From contig CP092874.1 in assembly GCA_030710605.1 (NCBI GenBank), positions 18,111,497 to 18,175,496 on the forward strand: a DNA stretch of 64,000 bases. The letters are read 5' to 3'. The notes below the pieces were generated by a model that had not been told where the DNA came from, did not search any database, and worked only from the letters and a program-made list of their open reading frames with translations. Below are positions 46,913-60,720 of this stretch, in pieces (position 1 is the first letter of the stretch; the number at the start of each line of letters is the position of its first letter). The position numbers and the translations under genes are program-made. The stretch comes from Cordylochernes scorpioides (Eukaryota; Arthropoda; Arachnida; Pseudoscorpiones; Chernetidae).

Positions 46913-47188
46913 TTAGGAGTCATTCTTGGTAGCCTTAGTAAACCAGTTCACCAAGTGTTTCCAGGCTGGTCTTGGTAGGTTTAACAGGACAGTGCTGTTG
47001 ACAGAGGACAGTCCAAGGAGTGTAGCTGTCTGGAATAGCTGTAGTTGGAATGCTTGGACATGCTCCACGGTTTGGTCTTCCTCTTGGCAGTGTGAACATG
47101 TTGGATCCGTAAATTGTTTTATTATGGCCATGTCAGCTTGGACGTATCCATGTCCTGGTAAAGGTTTGTTATTGATAAGACTGTCTCT
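46913..47188 (-). pseudogene. LINE C-terminal fragment with zinc-binding motif, right copy
   Basis: Frame containing LPGHGYVQADMAIIKQF and CSHCQEEDQTVEHV, ending FTKATKNDS. Mirror of 18255-18530, 5'-truncated. An upstream methionine is fortuitous. Confidence 0.75.
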
Positions 47189-47264
47189 CACTCATGTGTT
47201 AATCTAAAAAATACTAAAAAATAAACTTTTTGAATGCGTATTTATAGCTTTTTGAAATAAAAAT

Positions 47265-47535
47265 ATATATACAGCCTACTCCACGCTAACGAGCGCCAAC
47301 AGCGCGAAACGAGTTCGTGGATGGCTTTTCTTGATTTATCAAGAAATTGGGTTGGACAAATATCAGGGAACAGGTTAAATCAATGAATAGTTGATTTCTG
47401 TTCCACCAGATGGCGCTCTGCCTCCTGAAAAGCACATGTGCTCCTGGTCAGGATATGCCTTTTTTATTTTTAAAATCAACACCTGACCTTTTTATTATTT
47501 TTTTTCCTATTGTTTTTTCATATATATATATATTT
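47265..47535. mobile_element. CTCF-motif foldback family fragment, right copy
   Basis: Reverse complement of 17870-18160, next to a TA microsatellite at 47520-47532. Confidence 0.75.
47403..47417 (+). promoter_or_regulatory. CTCF-consensus-like site
   Basis: CCACCAGATGGCGCT, mirror of the site at 18000-18014. Confidence 0.45.
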
Positions 47536-48554
47536 TTGTAAATGTTGGTACTTTTTCACTAATAGATGGAAGTGGGTTATCAGCAGCATTCAGTTGTTTG
47601 AATATCAGGTGATTTTAATTTCTCATTAACACCCTATAAACCAATTTTATATGTTTTAAACTCTTTAAGCATTTAAAATCACGTCAAGGGTGCTGCGAAA
47701 TTTAAGCTAGAAATCACCTAGGAGCAAGAGCTTATATGATACAATAAATAAGTCACCATATAATTAGCCATTATAACGCGCACACACTAATATTTAAATA
47801 TTATAATTATATGACATAGGCTTGTGAATCTACCCTGCTTCGACCGGTTTTTCCCGAGTGAAAGTTTGCTTAATGAACATTTGCTAAAACAATATTTTCG
47901 GACAAACATCCACTCCCTTCTGATTCTATTCTTGTTAAGATAAATTGATGTTTGTTGCTCTTCTCCGTCGAAATTATTGAACAAACCTTCGTAAAATTCT
48001 GTATGTGAAGATATATGAATATACAGATTAATAGATGGAAATTTTGATTATATATATAATTATTGAATAATTTTAGATTAATATATAAGCTATTCAAATA
48101 CTAAAATACGACAATGTGCAATATTTCCCCTTATATTTTGGAGTTATAAAATTATAACAATTATTATATACGGACTCTAAATGACACAGCTTCGCCCGGT
48201 TTCTCCCCTTGTGAATATTTGCCAGGCAATTTTGCTTTAAAAATGTAATTTATTATAATTATATCATAATCACTCCAATTATAGGTATGGGGATTCCAAT
48301 TAATGTACAATTATAACTATCATTATTATTTGGGTTTCATTTTCAAATAATTTCATGTTAGAGAGAGTAGTGAGTGATGATACGACACAATCTTATAATA
48401 ATAGTTAAAGCAAGTGTAGGGCAGAATTCACTCGGCGTGAACCCGAACAAAGCGAATTACGAGGGTTATCCGTTAAATAAGTTCCACAGAGGTTTTTCAT
48501 ACAGAAAAACAGGTTTATTTGCCCTGAACTATACATTTTCGAAAATATCAGACT
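47536..48554. other. AT-rich spacer, no gene seen
   Basis: Mirror of 16851-17869. Confidence 0.55.
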
Positions 48555-49110
48555 TTTTTCATTTTTCTACATATTCCCCGTTTCGTTCGACGCATTTTTG
48601 CATTCGGGACACCCACTTATTTATTATTTAACAGTTGGGAGAGACACGCCATATCCACAATTTGGATAATTGCGTGTATATTTTAAATTATATACAATTA
48701 ATACAATTGAACATTGGAAATCATTAAAATTAAACGTTCGATGTCAAAATTTACATATAGCAATTATAAGTAGTAGCTTGAAATATGTACAGTCAACACT
48801 TTCGCCTCAAAATATACATCCTGAAGAATCTATTAAACTTGATGTATTGGTCTTTATTGCAAGCAGCTTGTTTTGTATTAGTCAGGTAAGGACACCCACT
48901 TATGGAACCCAGAGTCAAAGAACTCTGCCGCCTGGCCGCGTAGAAAGCCTAAAACCGCTTCTTCCAACTCGTCATGGTCCTGGAATTGGGTTCCACCCAG
49001 GTTTTTCTTCAACTCGGAGAAGAGATGAAAGTCACTAGGAGCTATATCCGGGCTGTAAGGTGGGTGTGACAACAATTCCCATTGGTCGTATAATACTCTA
49101 GCCACAAAAA
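48555..49110 (-). pseudogene. mariner C-terminal fragment split by the exon-like insertion, right copy
   Basis: HPPYSPDIAPSDFHLFSEL and GFHKWVS, then the insertion 48621-48889 flanked by GGACACCCACTTAT (48607-48620 and 48890-48903), then the MQKCVERNGEYVEK part. The insertion's minus-strand frame seen on the left is here on the plus strand. Confidence 0.8.
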
Positions 49111-49234
49111 AAAAAAAAATGGCATCACTTAGAAATACTTATGTGAATTTTATAAAAATGGTGAGCTATATATAATGATAATGTGAAAAATAATTGATTG
49201 AAATTTTTTAAAATGGATGTAAATTTATTGAAAT

Positions 49235-49500
49235 ACAGCTTATATCAATGTTTGGTGTGTCCTCCTTTGTTACGTATACAAACAGCTACATGGTGAGGCA
49301 TACATACTGTCGTACAGTTTTTTTTAAGGCTTCTTGTGGAATGCTAGACCAAGCTATTTGATTCTTTTTTTCTGAAGCTATTGAAGATTACTTGGCTTTG
49401 GATTTTGCCAAATTTTCTTCCCCATCATGTCCCATACATACTCAATTGGGGAAATATCTGATGAACATGCGGGCCAGGAAAAGGATATCAAGAAATGGAA
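49235..49500 (-). pseudogene. Tc1-like transposase C-terminal fragment, right copy
   Basis: Minus strand DISPIEYVWDMMGKK, then LYDSMYASPCSCLYT resembling the Tc1 end (SLPRRVAACI). Stops are present. Confidence 0.75.
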
Positions 49501-50589
49501 TTTGAACAAAACACAATCATAATTTATCTACATGGTGCATGGTTCTGTCTTTCTCTCTTTTCTCTATATATATATATATATAACTACTAAAATTTATACT
49601 ATTAAATATATTCTCACTTCTATTATTCTATATACAAATTAGAGTATGTCTAAATGACGGGTAACAGCCGATTGCAAAAGACGTTACGTTGTTAAATTTT
49701 ATTGTTATTAATTATAAATATATATGGATGATGTGTAAGAAATAAAGATTTTTTTTTCTCTCTCTATTGAATAATAACAATTTACAAATTTTATAATTTG
49801 AATTTAAATAATCAAAGTAATAAAGATAATTTTAATACAAAACTAAACTATAAAACTAAACAACTATTTATTTTTATAATTAATTTAGATTTAGCTTGCT
49901 AATCTAATCAAATCTACTTGATATAAATTATCATTCTCATATCAGTTTACTCTTTAAATTTTAAATATAGAATCACTATAATATTTTTATTATATAGGTT
50001 TTACACTATATATATATATATATATGTGGCAATATAGTGGTAAATGTGGTGAGGAGAGAAATAATCACACGACGAGTTGTTAGAGCAATCATCCAGGCAG
50101 CCAGCCGAGAGAGAGCGAGCGAGACGTTATCAGCTGAACGACTGTTTTTTCCTGTGTACACAACCGGGGGGCTAACCAGGATAGTCGCCAGGTGGTGACG
50201 GCCCCCCCCCCCCTCAGGAATGTGGCCAAAAATGGTCGTAAGTTAGTTGTCTAAAGTGTCTCGCTTTAGCTGCCCAGCTCTCTCTCGTTGGCTGTTGGTT
50301 TGTTTTATTAATCCTGGAAGAGCATATATTATGACATATATATATATATATATATTGATTGTTGTTGCTTTTTATAATACGTATATATATATATGGAGTA
50401 ATAGGTAAAAATATTCTGCGTGAGCAATACTCGAGTAGATATAGTAGGTAGATATTAATGTCAAAGTTTATAGTACATGTATTGAAATATCTCTGTTAAA
50501 AGTGACCCTATATATAGCTTTATATCTAAATATCTATTTGATGTATGATGCATTAGTGCGCCATCTGTTATCAAAATTCGAAACTATTA
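49501..50589. other. AT-rich spacer with TA microsatellites
   Basis: Mirror of 14881-15899. No gene seen. Confidence 0.55.
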
Positions 50590-50830
50590 TAGACGAGTTT
50601 GATTCTTTTTAAAAATAAACAATTTCTACTGCCCTTACTGCAATGGAAAAATTAATGGGAGGGCCTGGCGAAACCGCTGGGAGGGTTCACCACTGATGAG
50701 CCAGGCCCTCCCATTAATTTTTCCATTGCAGTAAGGGCAGCAGAAATTGTTTTTTTTTTTAAAGAATTATACGCGTTTATAATAGATTCGAATCTATTGG
50801 CTTTGTACGATTTAAACCTGTAATCCAATT
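50590..50830. repeat. Foldback repeat with GAAA/CTGATGA loop, right copy
   Basis: Arms meet at GGGCCTGGC / GCCAGGCCC. The loop has GAAA at 50670-50673 and CTGATGA at 50693-50699 on the plus strand. Confidence 0.8.
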
Positions 50831-50879
50831 GGGAGATAACAAATGAAATTTTTGGAATAAAGGTTTAAGATCTCAAGGG

Positions 50880-51140
50880 TGGAACAAATTCAAGGTTTCT
50901 GTCTTTAACCTTCATAGGAATTAGAGCAAAAACAATCAGAAAATTGTTCTAAAATGTTGAAGATGTTATCATATCTTTGATGTATCATGCGGCGCTGAGT
51001 TTGTGTATACAAGAATGTAATGCCTCGATAAAGGTTAGCGTTCAACCAGCCGAAATATTGGTAGATAAATCTTTTATTAAATCCAATATATGTCTTTTTA
51101 CTATCTAATGATTTAAGTATGGAAGGCTCTATTTTCAGAA
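50880..51140 (+). mobile_element. Penelope-like terminal remnant, right copy
   Basis: Mirror of 14279-14520. Plus strand has a CCTCGATAAAGG word, a degraded hairpin and CCGAAATATTGG. Confidence 0.5.
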
Positions 51141-51267
51141 TTATCATATCTATATATATATGAAAAAACAATAGAAAAAAAAATAAAAGATAAGTGGGTC
51201 AGGTGTTGATATTAAAAATAAAGAAGGCATCTCCTGACCACAAGCACATGTGCTTTTTAGATGGCAG

Positions 51268-51282
51268 AGCACCATCTAGTGG
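51268..51282 (-). promoter_or_regulatory. CTCF-like site, one mismatch
   Basis: Minus strand CCACTAGATGGTGCT; one base off the full match of its partner. Confidence 0.35.
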
Positions 51283-51687
51283 AGTAAAAATAAACTAAAC
51301 GTTTATTTAGCTTACTCCGAGATATTTGGCCAACCCAATTTCTTGATAAATCAAGAAAAGCCATCCACGAACGCGTTTCGCGCTGTTGGCGCTCGTCAGC
51401 GTGGAGAAGGCTGTAACCATTGCGACCAAAAATATTTTTTTTGGACCCAATGGCTTCCCGAGAAATCAAGAAATGGGTATTTAAGGCCAAATTTGCGTAA
51501 AGACGCTTAACACATGAAAAAACAATAGAAAAAAATAAAAGATAAGTGGGTCAGGTGTTGATATTAAAAATAAAGAAGGCATCTCCTGACCACAAGCACA
51601 TGTGGATGGCTTTTCTAGATTTATCAAGAAATTGGGTTGGCCAAATATCTCGGAGTAAGCTAAATAAACGTTTAGTTTATTTTTACT

Positions 51688-51702
51688 CCACTAGATGGCG
51701 CT
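51688..51702 (+). promoter_or_regulatory. CTCF-consensus-like site
   Basis: CCACTAGATGGCGCT, inverted partner of 51268-51282. Confidence 0.45.
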
Positions 51703-51770
51703 CTGCCATCTAAAAAGCACATGTGCTTGTGGTCAGGAGATGCCTTCTTTATTTTTCTATATATATATAT

Positions 51771-53034
51771 ATATTAAAAATTGTTTTAAACATGTCTTAA
51801 AAAACTCTAAAGTTATTTTTTTTTAATAGTTTTAAAAAGCATAATTGTGGGATTAGGTTGATAAATAAAGATAAAAGCATCTGTGATCGTGCAATTAAAA
51901 GTTGCTGATGGCTTGCGCTGAATTGCGATGAAAAAAGAATTATATCGAGTAAATTTAACTGTAGAACAAAGCACTGTGAAAGATTAAATTAAATAACGAA
52001 GGCACTAAGATTGTAAATCGATTTTAAAAGAGAAAAAACTGAAGTTTAATTTATAAATTATTTAATAGTAAGTTTGTTATTGTGTGAGTTGTATTGAAGA
52101 GATTGGTTGCTTAAATATCCTCTTTATCTGTGTAAGAACAGTTCGATTGCGTCGATGCATTTTTGCGCTTAATTAGTCATCAAATTTATCAATCGCATGT
52201 GCGATGAGTTAATGCTTTATTTAGCTTAGCGTAAACACAATAATAGGCTTTGTAAATGGCTATCTTTCTAGACCCATTTTATAACAGACTAAATTTCTAT
52301 TTTTATTATATATACTTACATACATTATATACATATACTTTACATACACTACTGTATATATAGTTTTTGTGTCATGGAGTCAGAATAATTAAGTATTTAA
52401 TAAAATTGTCGTTGAATCTAACCGTCTCCACTGCGGCCTTTGTCGTTGATAGATACAGAAAGCTGTGTTTTAACTTCTTTTTATTTAACAGTAAATATTT
52501 GAGAGAACACCATGAAACTTGAGTAGGTAGTCTTGAATTGGAGGTGTTTCTCTCTCTCTCTGTAATGAATAATATATTTTTAAGATAGATATAATTAGAA
52601 TTCTAAGTAGTGCGATAACAGGTGACACCATGGTAGAGGTGGGGCAAACATCCCGAAGTTACGAGGCTGACCCAAATAAATAGCCTATGGCCTAAGAGGA
52701 TCTATGTTTAGAACTACTCCGAGAGATTATCTCTGTCGTTGTGTCTTTTTATCTCCAAAATTATCACTTTACCAGTCTTCTGAAGACTTTAATCTTTTAT
52801 AGAGATATTGTTCTCTTCTATAAAAAATTTATTTCTGAGGATGGTTGATATAGTGACTAGAGGTTTGGCATAACAATGACTCGAGTTTGAAACCCATACA
52901 CACGTATGAACATTTTTGTTTATTGTAGACTGCCATGTATTTTCACCGGCAAGTTTCTAGCAACATCCCGTGCGAAGTGGCGTCGATAAAATTCGCCGGA
53001 TGTTTCGGCTATTAAAAAGAAAATTACTAGCACG
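51771..53034. other. AT-rich spacer, right arm
   Basis: Mirror of 1553-2834. No gene seen. Confidence 0.65.
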
Positions 53035-55830
53035 GCTACTCCACGAAGTTTCATCGTTTCTACTGCGGCTACTCTACGATGTTTGATCAATTGTACTGCG
53101 GCTACTCCACGGAGTTTGATCAATTCTACTGCGGCTACTCCACGAAGTTTCATCGTTTCTACTGAGGCTACTCTACGATGTTTGATCAATTCTACTGCGG
53201 CTACTCCACGAGGTTTGATCAAATCTACTGCGGTTACTCTTCGAAGTTTGATCAATTCTACTGCGGCTACTCTACGAAGTTTGATCAATTCTACTGCGGC
53301 TACTCCACGAAGTATGATAAATTCTACTGCGGTTACTCTACGAAGTTTGATCAATTCTACTGCGGCTACTCCACGAAGTTTGATCAATTCTACTGCGGCT
53401 ACTCAACGAAGTATGATTAATTCTACTGCGGTTACTCTTCGAAGTTTGATTAATTCTACTGCGGTTACTCTTCGAAGTTTGATCAATTCTACTGCGGCTA
53501 CTCTACGAAGGCTACTCTACGAAGTTTGATCAATTCTACTGCGGTTACTCTTCGAAGTTTGATCAATTCTACTGCGGCTACTCTACGAAGTTTGATCAAT
53601 TCTACTGCGGCTACTCCACGAAGTATGATAAATTCTACTGCGGTTACTCTTCGAAGTTTGATCAATTCTACTGCGGCTACTCCACGAAGTTTGATCAAAT
53701 CTACTGCGGCTACTCCACGAAGTTTCATCGTTTCTACTGCGGCTACTCTACGATGTTTGATCAATTCTACTGCGGCTACTCCACGAAGTATGATTAATTC
53801 TACTGCGGTTACTCTTCGAAGTTTGATCAATTCTACTGCGGCTACTCTACGAAGTTTGATCAATTCTACTGCGGCTACTCTACGATGTTTGATCAATTCT
53901 ACTGCGGCTACTCAACGAAGTATGATTAATTCTACTGCGGTTACTCTTCGAAGTTTGATCAATTCTACTGCGGCTACTCTACGAAGTTTGATCAATTCTA
54001 CTGCGGTTACTCTTCGAAGTTTGATCAATTCTACTGCGGCTACTCTACGAAGTTTGATCAATTCTACTGCGGCTACTCTACGAAGTTTGATCAATTCTAC
54101 TGCGGTTACTCTTCGAAGTTTGATCAATTCTACTGCGGCTACTCTACGAAGTTTGATCAATTCTACTGCGGCTACTCCACGAAGTATGATAAATTCTACT
54201 GCGGTTACTCTTCGAAGTTTGATCAATTCTACTGCGGCTACTCTACGAAGTTTGATCAATTCTACTGCGGATACTCTACGAAGTTTGATCAATTCTACTG
54301 CGGCTACTCTACGAAGTTTGATCAATTCTACTGCGGCTACTCTACGAAATTTGATCAATTCTACTGCGGCTACTCCACGAAGTTTGATCAATTCTACTGC
54401 GGCTATTCCACGAAGTTTGATCAATTCTACTGCGGCTACTCTACGAAGTTTGATCAATTCTACTGAGGCTACTCTACGAAGTTTGATCAATTCTACTGCG
54501 GCTACTCTACGAAGTTTGATCAATTCTACTGCGGCTACTCTACGAAGTTTGATCAATTCTACTGCGGCTACTCCACGAAGTTTGATCAATTCTACTGCGG
54601 CTACTCTACGAAGTTTGATCAATTCTACTGCGGCTACTCTACGAAGTTTGATAAATTCTACTGCGATTACTCTTTGAAGTTTGATCAATTTTACTGCGGC
54701 TACTCCACGAAGTTTGATCAAATCTACTGCGGCTACTCCACGAAGTTTGATCAATTCTACTGCGGCTACTCCACGAAGTTTGATCAATTCTACTGCGGCT
54801 ACTCTACGAAGTTTGATCAATTGTACTGCGGCTACTCCACGAAGTATGATAAATTCTACTGCGGTTACTCTTCGAAGTTTGATCAATTCTACTGCGGCTA
54901 CTCTACGAAATTTGATCAATTGTACTGCGTTTACTCCACGAAGTATGATATTTACTACTGCGGTTACTCTTCGAAGTTTGATCAATTCTACTGCGGCTAC
55001 TCTACGAAGTTTGATCAATTCTACTGCGGCTACTCTACGAAGTTTGATAAATTCTACTGCGGTTACTCTTCGAAGTTTGATCAATTCTACTGCGGCTACT
55101 CCACGAAGTTTGATCAATTCTACTGCGGCTACTCCACGAAGTTTGATCAATTCTACTGCGGCTACTCCACGAAGTTTGATCAATTCTACTGCGGCTACTC
55201 CACGAAGTTTGATCAATTCTACTGCGGCTACTCCACGAAGTTTGATCAATTCTACTGCGGCTACTCCACGAAGTTTGATCAATTCTACTGCGGCTACTCT
55301 ACGAAGTTTGATCAATTGTACTGCGGCTACTCCACGAAGTATGATAAATTCTACTGCGGTTACTCTTCGAAGTTTGATCAATTCTACTGCGGCTACTCTA
55401 CGAAATTTGATCAATTGTACTGCGTTTACTCCACGAAGTATGATATTTACTACTGCGGTTACTCTTCGAAGTTTGATCAATTCTACTGCGGCTACTCTAC
55501 GAAGTTTGATCAATTCTACTGCGGCTACTCTACGAAGTTTGATCAATTCTACTGCGGTTACTCTTCGAAGTTTGATCAATTCTACTGCGGCTACTCCACG
55601 AAGTTTGATCAATTCTACTGCGGCTACTCCACGAAGTTTGATCAATTCTACTGTGGCTACTCCACGAAGTTTGATCAATTCTACTGCGGCTACTCCACGA
55701 AGTTTGATCAATTCTACTGCGGCTACTCTACGAAGTATGATCAATTCTACTGCGGTTACTCTTCGAAGTTTGATCAATTCTACTGCGGCTACTCTACGAA
55801 GTTTGATCAATACTACTGCGGCTACTCCAC

Positions 55831-56190
55831 GAAATTTCATCAATACTTCTGCGGCTACTTAACGAATTTCATCAATCTACTGAGGCTACTCCACGAAGTG
55901 TCACCAAATCTACTGAGGCTACTCCACGAAGTGTCACCAAATCTACTGCGGCTACTCCACGAAGTGTCATAAAACTACTGCGGCTACTCTACGAAGTATC
56001 AACAATTCTACTGCGGCTATTCCACGAGGTTTCTTCAATACTACTGTGGCTACTCAACAGGTTTCATCATTTCTACTACGGCTACTCAACGAGTTTCATC
56101 AATCTACTGAGGCTACTCCACGAAGTGTCATCAAATCTTCTGCGGCTACTCTTCGAGGTTTCATCAATTCTACTGCGGCTACTCAACGAA
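55831..56190 (+). repeat. Higher-order repeat marker block, copy 1
   Basis: A distinctive run of variant units (GAAATTTCATCAATACTTCT, CTACTGAGGC, TTCTTCAATACTACTGTGG). It recurs at 58201 and 60438. Confidence 0.88.
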
Positions 56191-58200
56191 GTTTGATCAA
56201 TTCTACTGCGGCTACTCCACGAAGTTTGATCAATTCTACTGCGGCTACTCTACGAAGTTTGATCAATACTACTGCGGCTACTCTACGAAGTTTGATCAAT
56301 TCTACTGCGGCTACTCTACAAAGTTTGATCAATTCTACTGCGGTTACTCTTCGAAGTTTGATCAATTCTACTGCGGCTACTCTACGAAGTTTGATCAATT
56401 CTACTGCGGCTACTCCACGAAGTATGATAAATTCTACTGCGGTTACTCTTCGAAGTTTGATCAATTCTACTGCGGCTACTCTACGAAGTTTGATCAATTC
56501 TACTGCGGCTACTCTACGAAGTTTGATCAATACTACTGCGGCTACTCTACGAAGTTTGATCAATTCTACTGCGGCTACTCTACAAAGTTTGATCAATTCT
56601 ACTGCGGTTACTCTTCGAAGTTTGATCAATTCTACTGCGGCTACTCTACGAAGTTTGATCAATTCTACTGCGGCTACTCCACGAAGTATGATAAATTCTA
56701 CTGCGGTTACTCTTCGAAGTTTGATCAATTCTACTGCGGCTACTCTACGAAGTTTGATCAATTCTACTGCGGATACTCTACGAAGTTTGATCAATTCTAC
56801 TGCGGCTACTCTACGAAGTTTGATCAATTCTACTGCGGCTACTCTACGAAGTTTGATCAATTCTACTGCGGCTACTCCACGAAGTTTGATCAATTCTACT
56901 GCGGCTATTCCACGAAGTTTGATCAATTCTACTGCGGCTACTCTACGAAGTTTGATCAATTCTACTGAGGCTACTCTACGAAGTTTGATCAATTCTACTG
57001 CGGCTACTCTACGAAGTTTGATCAATTCTACTGCGGCTACTCCACGAAGTTTGATCAATTCTACTGCGGCTACTCTACGAAGTTTGATCAATTCTACTGC
57101 GGCTACTCTACGAAGTTTGATAAATTCTACTGCGGTTACTCTTCGAAGTTTGATCAATTTTACTGCGGCTACTCCACGAAGTTTGATCAAATCTACTGCG
57201 GCTACTCCACGAAGTTTGATCAATTCTACTGCGGCTACTCCACGAAGTTTGATCAATTCTACTGCGGCTACTCTACGAAGTTTGATCAATTGTACTGCGG
57301 CTACTCCACGAAGTATGATAAATTCTACTGCGGTTACTCTTCGAAATTTGATCAATTCTACTGCGGCTACTCTACGAAATTTGATCAATTGTACTGCGTT
57401 TACTCCACGAAGTATGATATTTACTACTGCGGTTACTCTTCGAAGTTTGATCAATTCTACTGCGGCTACTCTACGAAGTTTGATCAATTCTACTGCGGCT
57501 ACTCTACGAAGTTTGATAAATTCTACTGCGGTTACTCTTCGAAGTTTGATCAATTCTACTGCGGCTACTCCACGAAGTTTGATCAATTCTACTGCGGCTA
57601 CTCCACGAAGTTTGATCAATTCTACTGCGGCTACTCCACGAAGTTTGATCAATTCTACTGCGGCTACTCCACGAAGTTTGATCAATTCTACTGCGGCTAC
57701 TCCACGAAGTTTGATCAATTCTACTGCGGCTACTCTACGAAGTATGATCAATTGTACTGCGGCTACTCCACGAAGTATGATAAATTCTACTGCGGTTACT
57801 CTTCGAAGTTTGATCAATTCTACTGCGGCTACTCTACGAAGTTTGTTCAATTCTACTGCGGCTACTCCACGAAGTTTGATCAATTCTACTGCGGCTACTC
57901 TACGAAGTTTGATCAATTCTACTGCGGCTACTCTACGAAGTTTGATCAATTCTACTGCGGCTACTCTACGAAGTTTGATAAATTCTACTGCGGTTACTCT
58001 TCGAAGTTTGATCAATTTTACTGCGGCTACTCCACAAAGTTTGATCAATTCTACTGCGGCTACTCCACGAAGTTTGATCAATTCTACTGCGGCTACTCTA
58101 CGAAGTATGATCAATTCTACTGCGGTTACTCTTCGAAGTTTGATCAATTCTACTGCGGCTACTCTACGAAGTTTGATCAATACTACTGCGGCTACTCCAC

Positions 58201-58560
58201 GAAATTTCATCAATACTTCTGCGGCTACTTAACGAATTTCATCAATCTACTGAGGCTACTCCACGAAGTGTCACCAAATCTACTGAGGCTACTCCACGAA
58301 GTGTCACCAAATCTACTGCGGCTACTCCACGAAGTGTCATAAAACTACTGCGGCTACTCTACGAAGTATCAACAATTCTACTGCGGCTATTCCACGAGGT
58401 TTCTTCAATACTACTGTGGCTACTCAACAGGTTTCATCATTTCTACTACGGCTACTCAACGAGTTTCATCAATCTACTGAGGCTACTCCACGAAGTGTCA
58501 TCAAATCTTCTGCGGCTACTCTTCGAGGTTTCATCAATTCTACTGCGGCTACTCAACGAA
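58201..58560 (+). repeat. Higher-order repeat marker block, copy 2
   Basis: Same variant run, 2370 bases after copy 1. Confidence 0.88.
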
Positions 58561-60437
58561 GTTTGATCAATTCTACTGCGGCTACTCCACGAAGTTTGAT
58601 CAATTCTACTGCGGCTACTCTACGAAGTTTGATCAATTCTACTGCGGTTACTCTTCGAAGTTTGATCAATTCTACTGCGGCTACTCTACGAAGTTTGATC
58701 AATTCTACTGCGGCTACTCTACGAAGTTTGATCAATTCTACTGCGGCTACTCTACGAAGTTTGATCAATTCTACTGCGGCTACTCTACAAAGTTTGATCA
58801 ATTCTACTGCGGTTACTCTTCGAAGTTTGATCAATTCTACTGCGGCTACTCTACGAAGTTTGATCAATTCTACTGCGGCTACTCCACGAAGTATGATAAA
58901 TTCTACTGCGGTTACTCTTCGAAGTTTGATCAATTCTACTGCGGCTACTCTACGAAGTTTGATCAATTCTACTGCGGATACTCTACGAAGTTTGATCAAT
59001 TCTACTGCGGCTACTCTACGAAGTTTGATCAATTCTACTGCGGCTACTCTACGAAGTTTGATCAATTCTACTGCGGCTACTCCACGAAGTTTGATCAATT
59101 CTACTGCGGCTATTCCACGAAGTTTGATCAATTCTACTGCGGCTACTCTACGAAGTTTGATCATTCTACTGAGGCTACTCTACGAAGTTTGATCAATTCT
59201 ACTGCGGCTACTCTACGAAGTTTGATCAATTCTACTGCGGCTACTCCACGAAGTTTGATCAATTCTACTGCGGCTACTCTACGAAGTTTGATCAATTCTA
59301 CTGCGGCTACTCTACGAAGTTTGATAAATTCTACTGCGGTTACTCTTCGAAGTTTGATCAATTCTACTGCGGCTACTCCACGAAGTTTGATCAATTCTAC
59401 TGCGGCTACTCCACGAAGTTTGATCAATTCTACTGCGGCTACTCCACGAAGTTTGATCAATTCTACTGCGGCTACTCCACGAAGTTTGATCAATTCTACT
59501 GCGGCTACTCCACGAAGTTTGATCAATTCTACTGCGGCTACTCTGCGAAGTATGATCAATTGTACTGCGGCTACTCCACGAAGTATGATAAATTCTACTG
59601 CGGTTACTCTTCGAAGTTTGATCAATTCTACTGCGGCTACTCTACGAAGTTTGTTCAATTCTACTGCGGCTACTCCACGAAGTTTGATCAATTCTACTGC
59701 GGCTACTCTACGAAGTTTGATCAATTCTACTGCGGCTACTCTACGAAGTTTGATCAATTCTACTGCGGCTACTCTACGAAGTTTGATAAATTCTACTGCG
59801 GTTACTCTTCGAAGTTTGATCAATTTTACTGCGGCTACTCCACAAAGTTTGATCAATTCTACTGCGGCTACTCCACGAAGTTTGATCAATTCTACTGCGG
59901 CTACACTACGAAGTTTGATCAATTGTACTGCGGCTACTCCACGAAGTATGATAAATTCTACTGCGGTTACTCTTCGAAGTTTGATCAATTCTACTGCGGC
60001 TACTCTAAGAAATTTGATCAATTGTACTGCGTTTACTCCACGAAGTATGATATTTACTACTGCGGTTACTCTTCGAAGTTTGATCAATTCTACTGCGGCT
60101 ACTCTACGAAGTTTGATCAATTCTACTGCGGCTACTCTACGAAGTTTGATCAATTCTACTGCGGTTACTCTTCGAAGTTTGATCAATTCTACTGCGGCTA
60201 CTTCACGAAGTTTGATCAATTCTACTGCGGCTACTCCACGAAGTTTGATCAATTCTACTGCGGCTACTCCACGAAGTTTGATCAATTCTACTGCGGCTAC
60301 TCCACGAAGTTTGATCAATTCTACTGCGGCTACTCTACGAAGTATGATCAATTCTACTGCGGTTACTCTTCGAAGTTTGATCAATTCTACTGCGGCTACT
60401 CTACGAAGTTTGATCAATACTACTGCGACTACTCCAC

Positions 60438-60720
60438 GAAATTTCATCAATACTTCTGCGGCTACTTAACGAATTTCATCAATCTACTGAGGCTACTCCA
60501 CGAAGTGTCACCAAATCTACTGAGGCTACTCCACGAAGTGTCACCAAATCTACTGCGGCTACTCCACGAAGTGTCATAAAACTACTGCGGCTACTCTACG
60601 AAGTATCAACAATTCTACTGCGGCTATTCCACGAGGTTTCTTCAATACTACTGTGGCTACTCAACAGGTTTCATCATTTCTACTACGGCTACTCAACGAG
60701 TTTCATCAATCTACTGAGGC
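60438..60720 (+). repeat. Higher-order repeat marker block, copy 3
   Basis: Same variant run, 2237 bases after copy 2, then the array turns irregular. Confidence 0.85.

Larger units (their letters stand above)
51155..51770. mobile_element. Right-only foldback of the CTCF-motif family
   Basis: It sits in the TA-rich site that on the left holds the 11.4-kb composite. Order: A, B, C, a second A in the same direction, then inverted B. C (about 51420-51505) is in the opposite orientation to C of the left-arm element. No coding capacity. Confidence 0.78.
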
